Origin: Bacteroidota bacterium
GTDB taxonomy: Bacteria; Bacteroidota; Bacteroidia; J057
Assembly (NCBI GenBank): GCA_004292985.1
Contig: RDXT01000837.1
Span: 1 to 12,160, forward strand
Direction: 5' to 3'
Length of the DNA: 12,160 bases
In this document: positions 5,874-12,160 of the stretch, piece after piece
Numbering within the stretch: the stretch's first letter is position 1
Layout: each line of letters begins with the position of its first letter
Program-made: the position numbers and the translations under genes
The notes under the pieces: model-generated
What the model was told of the DNA's origin: nothing
The model's input: the letters and a program-made list of their open reading frames with translations, nothing else
Databases searched by the model: none

Positions 5874-6875
5874 TTAGGCGCCTTGCTCAAAGTCTATTTC
5901 GGCATTGTCACCAATGTTGATGCTGATCGATTTTCCTTTGAGGGAGGTGTCGTTGCCGATGACAGAGCCTTGCAGGATAATGGATTCGAGCCGGGTATAA
6001 GCGCCCAGAATCGAATTACTCAGAATCGAATTGTTGATCCGGGCATGCTCAGCAATGGCCACATAGGGCCCGATGATCGAGTTTTTGATCTCGCAGCCTT
6101 CTGCTATATGCACCGGAGGGATAATCACCGTATTGGGGAACATATAGGAGCGGTCGGCGGGCATCCTCCCCAGCAGAATCCGGTTGGTCAGCAACAGGCT
6201 CTGCTTACGCCCGCAGTCGAACCAGTTTTCGACATGGTGCACCCGAAACTGCGCCCCCAGCTGAATCATCTGCATCAGCGCATCGGTGAGCGGATATTCC
6301 TGGTCTTCGGCGACGCCCTTACCCATCATGGCTTCGAGGGCTTTGACCAGCAGGGGCGCTTCGGAGATTTTGTACATGCCCACCAGGGCCAGATTGCTCG
6401 TCGGGATAGGAGGTTTTTCGGCCAGGCGGCGCACATACTGGCGGCTGTCGAGCACTGCCACGCCAAACTCACGCGGGTCTTCGACCGGATGCACAGCAAG
6501 CACTGAGCCTTCGGTGGCGAGAATCTTGCGGGTATCGTCGCCAAAAATGGTATCTCCCAGCACGATCAGGACCTCATCTGCCTGGCGGATATGCTCTACC
6601 GCCACCCAGAGGGCATGGGCCAGGCCCCGGCGGGGTTCCTGCACCACAAATTCCATCTTGATCCTGCCCGCATAATGGGTCTGCACATATTCCGTAATTT
6701 TTTCCCGGAGATACCCCACCACAAACACCATATCATCCACTCCATACTGAAGCAGATTATCTATGATATGGCCCAGAATCGGCTTGCCTGCCACCGGAAT
6801 CAGGGGCTTGGGCTGGGTGTGGGTATGTGGGCGAAGTTTGGTGCCGATGCCGGCTACGGGGATGAGCGCGCGCAT
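5874..6875 (-). CDS. Sugar-phosphate nucleotidylyltransferase with left-handed beta-helix tail
   Basis: A 333-residue enzyme expected to join a sugar 1-phosphate to a nucleoside triphosphate, making an NDP-sugar for surface polysaccharide or glycoconjugate synthesis. The closest well-known relatives are the long-form glucose-1-phosphate thymidylyltransferases and the GlmU/mannose-1-phosphate guanylyltransferase group; sugar and nucleotide cannot be decided here. The N terminus carries the signature AGIGTKLRP (8-16) and PKPLIPVAGKP (22-32), with Lys13 where Arg is usual. Gln79 and GLAHAL (84-89) contact the nucleotide in relatives, LGD (106-108) supplies the metal-binding Asp108, and AEKP and NWFDCG contact the sugar. 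After about residue 245, hexapeptide-like repeats (NSIIGPYVAIAEHARI, NSILSNSILGAY) form a short left-handed beta-helix, often used for oligomerisation or regulation. It lies 9 bases after the DUF3829-like gene. Confidence 0.88.
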   Translation of the reverse strand: MRALIPVAGIGTKLRPHTHTQPKPLIPVAGKPILGHIIDNLLQYGVDDMVFVVGYLREKITEYVQTHYAGRIKMEFVVQEPRRGLAHALWVAVEHIRQADEVLIVLGDTIFGDDTRKILATEGSVLAVHPVEDPREFGVAVLDSRQYVRRLAEKPPIPTSNLALVGMYKISEAPLLVKALEAMMGKGVAEDQEYPLTDALMQMIQLGAQFRVHHVENWFDCGRKQSLLLTNRILLGRMPADRSYMFPNTVIIPPVHIAEGCEIKNSIIGPYVAIAEHARINNSILSNSILGAYTRLESIILQGSVIGNDTSLKGKSISINIGDNAEIDFEQGA

Positions 6876-6884
6876 AGGCTACGG

Positions 6885-7979
6885 TTAACGGGGGCTTACA
6901 GTGGGGACAGGGAGCGTCGGCTCAGTCAGCCACACATGCCTGTCGTTCAATGGATTGGAATTATAGCTGGAGACGACCATCTGAAACTGCTCATAGAGTT
7001 TGGCAGGGGTTCCTTCGACAAAATGAGCCGTTGAAGGAGAGCGTAACCACATTTTTTCGCTTTCGTCGAAGGGAACCTTATCCCGCATCCGGCGGTTCAT
7101 GTCTTTGGCAGACTTCAGAAATTCAAAATACTGGGTCAGGCAGCCCTGAGACCAGCTATCGGCGCTGCCTTCGGCTTTATAGGCCCTTTCCCAGGCTTCG
7201 AGGGCGGTCCGGAAGCCATCGAGTTTGAGGGCAAAGGTGTCCCGGTTTACGCTTTCTGTGGTGTAGCCGCGCACGCTCCCGATCAGGTCCAGGGCCTTGA
7301 GCGTGGTATTCAGCCCATGCCAGCGGGGATTGTATTCGCCTTCGCTATATTCGAGGGTCTCCTTGCGGATCTGCCCGGTCTGGAGGGGCAGCAGGAGTTC
7401 CCGGAGGGTTTTGTCAGCGGCAAAATAGCGGCTAAATGCCTGTAAAAGAGGTTGATGCATGCTTTTCCCTTCGGCCATGGCATCGTCGAGATAGTCTTCG
7501 TGATCGTAGTAGCGGTTGGCCTTTTGGGCAATTTCGCTCAGTTGGGTAAGGCTCACCCGGTAGGAATCCACCGCCGTTTCCAGCTCCGGAAGCGAAGGGC
7601 CTTCTTCTATGGCCTCATCGGTTTCGTCGGCATAGTATTGAGGATCATACAGTTCATACAGCCCGTAAATGCTGCTTTCTTTTCCTGTAGGCCCTTTTTT
7701 AAGATCTACCCAGGAGGTATAGCGTTCGTAGCTGTCAAAGGCCCTGCCCGACTGGTAGTTGAGTACCTGGGTAAAGGTGTTGAGTTTTTTGGCTGTTTCT
7801 GTGGGGGTAAACTCTTCAGCTTCAGGGTCCTGCACAGGCGTAACCTCCATTTCACCTACCTGTACCTCAGGCTGGTCAACAAAAGGAATCGGGTCGCCTT
7901 TGTAGCGGTACCAGGCAAAAACGGCAGCCAGCACCACTGTGACGAATACAAGGTTTTTCAGGAATGAATTCTGCTTCAC
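6885..7979 (-). CDS. DUF3829-like protein with N-terminal membrane anchor
   Basis: A 364-residue protein with one hydrophobic segment (about residues 8-24) after a Lys-containing N terminus. It is either an uncleaved anchor or a signal peptide, and no lipobox cysteine is present. A Pro/Glu-rich linker (about 28-62) leads to a helical domain. The stretch 64-110 resembles the DUF3829 / YiiG pattern: KKLNTFTQVLN, SYERYTSWV and GPTGKESSIYGLY. The rest is predicted helical and rich in charged residues, with a single cysteine, consistent with an extracytoplasmic helical bundle. Function is unknown; E. coli YiiG of the same family is an uncharacterised lipoprotein. It is first in a tight run with the nucleotidylyltransferase (9 bases) and DUF952 (12 bases) genes. 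A possible promoter lies at 8016-8045. Confidence 0.72.
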   Translation of the reverse strand: MKQNSFLKNLVFVTVVLAAVFAWYRYKGDPIPFVDQPEVQVGEMEVTPVQDPEAEEFTPTETAKKLNTFTQVLNYQSGRAFDSYERYTSWVDLKKGPTGKESSIYGLYELYDPQYYADETDEAIEEGPSLPELETAVDSYRVSLTQLSEIAQKANRYYDHEDYLDDAMAEGKSMHQPLLQAFSRYFAADKTLRELLLPLQTGQIRKETLEYSEGEYNPRWHGLNTTLKALDLIGSVRGYTTESVNRDTFALKLDGFRTALEAWERAYKAEGSADSWSQGCLTQYFEFLKSAKDMNRRMRDKVPFDESEKMWLRSPSTAHFVEGTPAKLYEQFQMVVSSYNSNPLNDRHVWLTEPTLPVPTVSPR

Positions 7980-8015
7980 TTCAGTAGATGAGTGATGGAA
8001 ATAGGTATCCGATGC

Positions 8016-8045
8016 GAAAGGTACAAAAATTTCCGGTCCTTACAA
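8016..8045 (-). promoter_or_regulatory. Possible promoter of the DUF3829-nucleotidylyltransferase-DUF952 run
   Basis: On the minus strand, TTG (8045-8043) is followed after 19 bases by TACCTTTC (8023-8016). The latter matches the Bacteroidota -7 consensus TAnnTTTG except at the last base, and 19 bases is close to the spacing reported for this promoter class. The TTG is the last sense codon of the DUF5916 gene. Transcription would start about 30 bases before the ATG at 7979. It is a pattern match only. Confidence 0.38.
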
Positions 8046-10250
8046 GGTGAGCCAGTAGTTCAGTTTTAAGACAATGGCGCGGTTTCGCACCCCGAATTCC
8101 TGGAGGGCATAGTTGTCGGTATAGACCACAAAGAGGTCGGACATGGGTTTAAAGCGCCATTGCAGCCTCGAATTAATGTTGAAGTTATCGGCCTGGGTGT
8201 TGTATTGCAAAAAGGTGGTCCAGAACAGGTTTCGGGTAAAGGAAAGCTCGATCCGGGGGCTGATCAGATACAGCTCGGCACTGCCATAGGGATCGGGCAG
8301 CCGTACCACATTCCGCTCAAAATTAATCCCGAAGTTCCCCCAGGGCTGCGCGCGATAGTTCAGCCCCGCCACAATCGAGCTGATTTTGCCATTGTAAAAG
8401 CCTCCGGTGCTGATCTGCGACTGGAGCGAAAGGCGCTTGCGGGCATTGGAATTGTACTCGATCCCCACATTATGAAAGTCATAATGCGCCGAAGGCAGCG
8501 GCACAGGCCCGTCTATGAGATTTGTGGCGAAAGGCAGATTTACCTCCGTATAGCTATGGCTCAGGCTCAGTTCGCTCTGGTTGCTGAAGTTGATGCTGTA
8601 TTGGTTGGAAAGATTCAGTTCATTAAGCGAACCATCTGTATTCATCACCGGAAACAGCTCCACCCGCGGACCATGCTGGTTGATGCCCTTGATCTTTTTG
8701 GGGTAAAAACTCAGATCTGCCGACTGATATAAAATATAGTAGCCCAGCCGCACCACCGTATCGCGGGCGGCGTCGTAGTTTTCGAGCCGCGCATTAAAGC
8801 CCATTTCCGTCAGATAATTTGACCCGGAATAGCTGGGGGCTACCACAATGCTCAGGTTGCGCGAAGCATAGGCCCCTCCGAAGCACCAGTAATAGGTATC
8901 CTTGAATTTTTCCGGGTTAAATGAGTTGTGAAACTGCGCCCAGCCCGACCATTTGCTGTCCGCCGACAGATAGTTAAACTCCATACCTGCGTTTCGGGCA
9001 AAGTCTCCGGCGATTGGATTCGCCCCATCGAAGCCCTGCCGGTTGATGACAATCCCGGTTACGCTGGAGCGCTTCAGCACCTGAACCCTTACCGCACCGA
9101 CGGTGTAATTGGAGCCGGGAATGCTGTCCTGTGCGCCCGTTTGCAGGGTCATCAGGCCCACGCGTGCCTGCTCGGTGAGGTTACCCGAAAGCCGCGCCCC
9201 CAGATAGATGGGCACAGGCCTGCCTTCGCGCAAACCGATGGTGCGAGAGAAAAAAGGCGTGATAGGCGGAATGCCGAAAGAGCCGAAAATGTCCCCATTT
9301 TCGAGAAAAAACGTGCGCCGCTCCGGAAAAAAGATGCTGAAACGGGTCAGGTTGGTTACCTGGCGGTCCACTTCGATCTGCGAAAAGTCCGGATTGAAGG
9401 TCAGATCGAGGTTCAGCGAAGGGGTAATGGCCACTTTGGCATCTAAACCCGCATTAAAGCGCTGCTTCATCTCTTCTCCGGCCTCGATATCCTGCGACAT
9501 ACCCCCGGTCACATAGGGGATCAGCGACACATTGCCCTTGCCCTTTTTCGGGCTGGACTCCCAGAGCAGCTTTCCGGTATAGCCCATGTCTATTCCATTG
9601 AACTGCAAGGGAATATAAGACCACACAGAGAAATTATTGGTCTTCATATCGCTCCGGATAAAATTGATCCCCCATTCGTCCAGGCCTTCTTCGTAGCGCA
9701 GGGTCTTAAAAGGAATGGCAATTTCGATCTCGTAGCGGTCAGGATATTGTTTAACGGACGAAAACCATTTGTTGTCCCAGGCGGAATTGTAGCCTTCGTC
9801 CGAGACCGAAATGAGGGCTTCTGTCTGCGCGCCCATCGAGTTCACAGAAAAGAAAAAGCCATTGGTTTTGCGGTTCACCGGATCCAGCACGATCGCAAAT
9901 GCATCGTTGGTTTCCAGGTCCTGGTCGCGTCTGAGGCTCTGGACCACCCGCTTACCCTCGTCGTAGCAGGTCGCAAAAAAATACAGGAAATTGTCGTCCG
10001 AGGCGGCTTTGACCTCTGTGCGCGTAGCCGAAAAGCCCACATCGGTAGGCCATTTGTTGAAAAAACTGTCCACTGCCACTGCTTGCGACCACACTGCATC
10101 TTCGGGCATACCGTCTATGCGGGGCGACTCCTGTGCCCGGCGGACCACAAGCTGGCGTTTGGGCGTTTCAGGATTTCCCTGGGAAAATGCAGACTGGGCG
10201 CATACAATAAACAAAAAAAGAAAAATTGGAAGGGTAGAGCGGTGTAGCAT
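8040..10250 (-). CDS. DUF5916 protein: CBM9-like domain plus outer-membrane-type beta-barrel
   Basis: A 736-residue exported protein of the DUF5916 family, common in Bacteroidota and other marine or soil bacteria. Its function is unproven, and a role at the outer membrane, perhaps in carbohydrate handling, is usually assumed. The signal peptide is residues 1-23 (cut before Gln24, AFS|Q). The CBM9-like beta-sandwich spans about 35-240 and opens with the typical RIDGMPEDAVW (44-54), with TNDAFAIVLDP near residue 117. The family hallmark FFPERRTFFLENGDIFG lies around 305-322. The C-terminal half alternates polar and aromatic residues in strands, as in a beta-barrel, ending in LKLNYWLTL. The frame is open upstream to 10346, but the ATG at 10250 places the signal peptide at the N terminus and clears the preceding gene, so I chose it. 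It lies 76 bases downstream of the EamA transporter gene. Confidence 0.87.
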   Translation of the reverse strand: MLHRSTLPIFLFLFIVCAQSAFSQGNPETPKRQLVVRRAQESPRIDGMPEDAVWSQAVAVDSFFNKWPTDVGFSATRTEVKAASDDNFLYFFATCYDEGKRVVQSLRRDQDLETNDAFAIVLDPVNRKTNGFFFSVNSMGAQTEALISVSDEGYNSAWDNKWFSSVKQYPDRYEIEIAIPFKTLRYEEGLDEWGINFIRSDMKTNNFSVWSYIPLQFNGIDMGYTGKLLWESSPKKGKGNVSLIPYVTGGMSQDIEAGEEMKQRFNAGLDAKVAITPSLNLDLTFNPDFSQIEVDRQVTNLTRFSIFFPERRTFFLENGDIFGSFGIPPITPFFSRTIGLREGRPVPIYLGARLSGNLTEQARVGLMTLQTGAQDSIPGSNYTVGAVRVQVLKRSSVTGIVINRQGFDGANPIAGDFARNAGMEFNYLSADSKWSGWAQFHNSFNPEKFKDTYYWCFGGAYASRNLSIVVAPSYSGSNYLTEMGFNARLENYDAARDTVVRLGYYILYQSADLSFYPKKIKGINQHGPRVELFPVMNTDGSLNELNLSNQYSINFSNQSELSLSHSYTEVNLPFATNLIDGPVPLPSAHYDFHNVGIEYNSNARKRLSLQSQISTGGFYNGKISSIVAGLNYRAQPWGNFGINFERNVVRLPDPYGSAELYLISPRIELSFTRNLFWTTFLQYNTQADNFNINSRLQWRFKPMSDLFVVYTDNYALQEFGVRNRAIVLKLNYWLTL

Positions 10251-10260
10251 AGGAAGGGGT

Positions 10261-10276
10261 GTAGAAAACCTTCTAC
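10261..10276 (-). repeat. Short hairpin just before the DUF5916 start codon
   Basis: GTAGAA (10261-10266) and TTCTAC (10271-10276) are perfect 6-base inverted repeats with a 4-base loop, ending 10 bases before the ATG (minus strand, 10250). In the mRNA this would sit at the ribosome-docking region. The stem is short and AT-rich, so it could be chance. Confidence 0.3.
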
Positions 10277-10326
10277 TTATACTTGCGTTTAAGGGTTCAC
10301 GTTCTGGCTTTGGAAGATAGAAACAC

Positions 10327-11250
10327 TCAGTTCGCCGAAGGAGCACCCGGCTGACGATTGACCATCCATACGCTGAAGATAATCACCGCCATTGCCCCGA
10401 TCTGGATATATGTAATGCTTTCGTGATCTACAAAACCGAGGAAGATAGACACAATCGGCATCAGATAGGTCGTCGTAGTGGCACTGACGGCACCCGACCA
10501 TTGCACCAGCTTGCTAAACAGGATCAGACCGATGGCATTGGCAAAAATTGCAAGAAACAGCAGGCACAGCACTGCCTGTAAGCCATGCGGACTGGTAAAT
10601 GCAGCCTGCCAGAAGCCCGAAACCAGGGTAAAGGTCAGCGCGGGCGGCAGTAAAATGAAATAGGTCGAGGAAGTGATCTGAAAAGCGGACAGACCCTGAA
10701 GGCGGGAATTGAGCACATTCATCCCGTAGCCATTGAGCAGGGTCGCGGTAATGGTAAATAAAATAAACCAGTTGATATGCCCGCCGATCCCCCGCGAGGC
10801 GACCATCAGCCAAACAGCCGCCGCAAAGCCCAGCACCAGACCCGGAATCTGCGATTTTCGCAGGCGCTGCCGGAAAAAGTACACGCCCATCAGCAGCGTC
10901 ATCATCGGTGTCAGGGTATTGATGATGCCATTCAGCGAACTGTCCACCCGCGTCTGGGCCATAGCGAACAGCCAGGAGGTACTCAGGTTGCTGATTAAGG
11001 CAAATACGAGCAGCGGACGCCATTTTTCACCCGGAATAGCCGGATACACCCGCAGGGCCGCAGGGAGCAGAAGCAAGCCCGAAAACAGAAAACGACCTGC
11101 CACCACCTGTTCCGGGGTAAAGGCCAGCAGTGCCTTTTTAACCAGAAAAAACGAACTCCCCCAGGTGAGCGTCAGGATGAGCATAACCAGCCCGGTACGA
11201 AAGCGCACGGGAATTTTGGCAGAAATATGGCTGATCTGATGGTAGAGCAA
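10327..11250 (-). CDS. EamA-family (DMT superfamily) transporter
   Basis: A roughly 300-residue inner-membrane protein with ten hydrophobic segments in two homologous EamA halves, the standard drug/metabolite transporter layout. TM1 carries the family's TWGSSFFLVKKAL, and TM4 begins at LNGIINTLTPMMTLLMGVYFF. The second half includes SGAVSATTTTYLMPIVSIFLG, the usual TM9 pattern. The substrate cannot be predicted; the family covers amino acids, nucleotide-sugars and drugs. The start is uncertain. The frame first opens with a TTG at 11250 (307 residues), used here; GTG 11208 gives a short Arg-containing leader before TM1, and ATG 11184 starts inside TM1. The gene is divergent from the dioxygenase gene and 76 bases upstream of the DUF5916 gene. 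Confidence 0.85.
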   Translation of the reverse strand: MLYHQISHISAKIPVRFRTGLVMLILTLTWGSSFFLVKKALLAFTPEQVVAGRFLFSGLLLLPAALRVYPAIPGEKWRPLLVFALISNLSTSWLFAMAQTRVDSSLNGIINTLTPMMTLLMGVYFFRQRLRKSQIPGLVLGFAAAVWLMVASRGIGGHINWFILFTITATLLNGYGMNVLNSRLQGLSAFQITSSTYFILLPPALTFTLVSGFWQAAFTSPHGLQAVLCLLFLAIFANAIGLILFSKLVQWSGAVSATTTTYLMPIVSIFLGFVDHESITYIQIGAMAVIIFSVWMVNRQPGAPSAN

Positions 11251-11315
11251 AGGGATAGTCTAACATTCGCATACAAAATAAGTAATTTCCGGGGGATTTT
11301 TCGAAAATTTGCAGT
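11251..11315. promoter_or_regulatory. Divergent promoter region between the transporter and dioxygenase genes
   Basis: These 65 AT-rich bases must serve two divergent genes if both start where called. On the minus strand, TTATTTTG (11281-11274) matches TAnnTTTG at all but one fixed position and would start transcription about 17 bases before the TTG at 11250. On the plus strand, TAATTTCC (11283-11290) is a weaker match for the dioxygenase gene. A perfect 10-base palindrome, TTTTCGAAAA (11298-11307), sits 8 bases before the dioxygenase ATG and could be an operator. No clear TTG at -33 is seen for either gene. Confidence 0.4.
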
Positions 11316-12160
11316 ATGATTTCATCGGCATCCCAGGCATGGCTCCTCAGCCGGGGCATCAGCCCGCTCAGTGGTTTTCTTCCGGAAGAAGAGCCGCTGC
11401 GACAGCTTCCTCCGGCCTTTGCGGCCTGGGATGAGCTGGCAGCCCGCCTGCCCGAACGGGTAGCGGCCCGCAGGCTCAGCACCGAAGCCCCGCTCACAGA
11501 TGCTCCCGGCCCCGGCACGCTTACCAGTAAAGCCCAGCGCGAGCGATTTATGCTCCTGCTTTCCTGCATTTCCCATGCATGGCTGACCGAAACGAGCGCA
11601 AAGACCCTGCCTTCCTGGCTGGCACAGCCCTGGGTGGAGGTCGCGCAGCAGCTTGACCGTCCGCCGGTGCTTTCTCATGCCTCCTACGCGCTGCAAAACT
11701 GGCACCTCCGCGAAGCGGGTCTGCCGATGCTGCCCGAAAACATGGTGCCCGCCCAGCAAATCTGTGGCGGGGAAGATGAGGCCTGGTTTATCCTCGTGAC
11801 TGTCTCGATCGAAGCCTGCGGAGGTCCTGTGATTCAGGCCATTATGCAAGGTGCTGAAGCGCTGGTAGCCGCTGAGTCCTACCGCCTCGCCCGCATGCTG
11901 AAACGCCTCACAGAACAGATCGGAGAAATGACGCTGCGCATCCAACGCATGCGCGAGCATTGCCGTCCCGCATTCTTTTACGCGAACATCCGTCCCTATC
12001 TTTCTTCGCTGAATGAACTGCACTATGAAGGCGTAAGCGAAAACCCGGTCCGCTCCTACGCAGGGGGCAGCGCCGCCCAAAGTACGCTCGTCCAGTCCCT
12101 CGATGCTTTTCTGGGTGTAAAACATCCTGCTGCGCATGGAGGAGGTTTTTTACGCGAAAT
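11316..12160 (+). CDS. Indoleamine 2,3-dioxygenase-like haem protein (3' end outside window)
   Basis: My translation from the ATG at 11316 is open for 281 codons to the window edge. It matches the indoleamine 2,3-dioxygenase (IDO) family, haem enzymes that cleave the tryptophan indole ring to N-formylkynurenine, the first step of the kynurenine pathway. Evidence: an N-terminal region with LPPAFAAWDELAARLPE (31-47), RPPVLSHASYALQNW (115-129) and WFILVTVSIEACGG (157-170). Further on come FFYANIRPYL (220-229), YEGV (237-240), AGGSAAQST (249-257) and LDAFLGVKH (262-270). By alignment from memory with human IDO1, Phe158, Thr162, Phe221, Arg226 and Ser252 take the places of Phe163, Ser167, Phe226, Arg231 and Ser263 in the active site. 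The proximal haem His normally follows about 10-15 residues after the FLRE at which the window ends, so it cannot be checked. A minus-strand frame over the same bases is a shadow. Bacterial members are poorly studied and another indole substrate is possible. Confidence 0.88.
   Translation, partial: MISSASQAWLLSRGISPLSGFLPEEEPLRQLPPAFAAWDELAARLPERVAARRLSTEAPLTDAPGPGTLTSKAQRERFMLLLSCISHAWLTETSAKTLPSWLAQPWVEVAQQLDRPPVLSHASYALQNWHLREAGLPMLPENMVPAQQICGGEDEAWFILVTVSIEACGGPVIQAIMQGAEALVAAESYRLARMLKRLTEQIGEMTLRIQRMREHCRPAFFYANIRPYLSSLNELHYEGVSENPVRSYAGGSAAQSTLVQSLDAFLGVKHPAAHGGGFLRE

Noticed and set aside
10251..10346. N-terminal extension of the DUF5916 gene to 10346
   Set aside because: It would precede the signal peptide and overlap the end of the transporter gene; ATG 10250 is the better start.
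11322..12137. Minus-strand open frame of 271 codons at the right edge
   Set aside because: The plus strand reads as an indoleamine 2,3-dioxygenase with many family motifs, and both cannot be the main gene.
1..12160. CRISPR array, tRNA or rRNA genes, insertion sequence or phage genes
   Set aside because: No regularly spaced repeats, tRNA-like cloverleaf, rRNA segments, transposase or integrase motifs, or terminal repeats were seen on reading the window.

Overview
The window looks like chromosomal DNA from a member of the Bacteroidota. Three things point there: a secreted enzyme with a C-terminal type A sorting domain of the type IX secretion system, a DUF5916 outer-membrane-type protein, and a small single-RRM RNA-binding protein. 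Several start regions carry sequences resembling the Bacteroidota -7 box (TAnnTTTG), and Shine-Dalgarno motifs are not obvious. The base composition is balanced to moderately GC-rich in genes and AT-rich between them. The genus cannot be decided from this sequence. I see no insertion sequence, prophage, CRISPR array, tRNA or rRNA, so this reads as ordinary chromosome rather than a mobile island.

Plus-strand half (1-5538). A 320-base non-coding stretch precedes a large secreted PQQ-dependent sugar dehydrogenase-like protein (321-3179), which ends in a strong intrinsic terminator. A 317-base intergenic region follows. It holds a hairpin plus T-run and then a possible structured leader in front of the RRM gene (3497-3910), which has its own strong terminator. 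Next come two genes overlapping by 8 bases: a P-loop kinase-like ATPase (4035-4550) and an aminoglycoside-phosphotransferase-fold protein (4543-5538). Their families are known to occur fused in other bacteria.

Minus-strand half (11250-5535, read leftward). An EamA-family transporter (10327-11250) is followed by a DUF5916 protein (8040-10250). A tight three-gene run comes next: a DUF3829-like membrane-anchored protein (6885-7979), a sugar-phosphate nucleotidylyltransferase with a left-handed beta-helix tail (5874-6875) and a DUF952 protein (5535-5861). The last of these meets the APH-fold gene head-on, and the two stop codons share the palindrome TTAA.

Right edge. Divergent from the transporter, a plus-strand gene starting at 11316 encodes a bacterial indoleamine 2,3-dioxygenase-like protein (tryptophan to N-formylkynurenine). 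The window cuts it off before the expected haem-ligand histidine. The genes do not form one evident pathway. The most interesting points are the structured region in front of the RRM gene, the unusual RRM protein, and the split, order-reversed kinase/APH pair. I found no complete new system that I would defend strongly.
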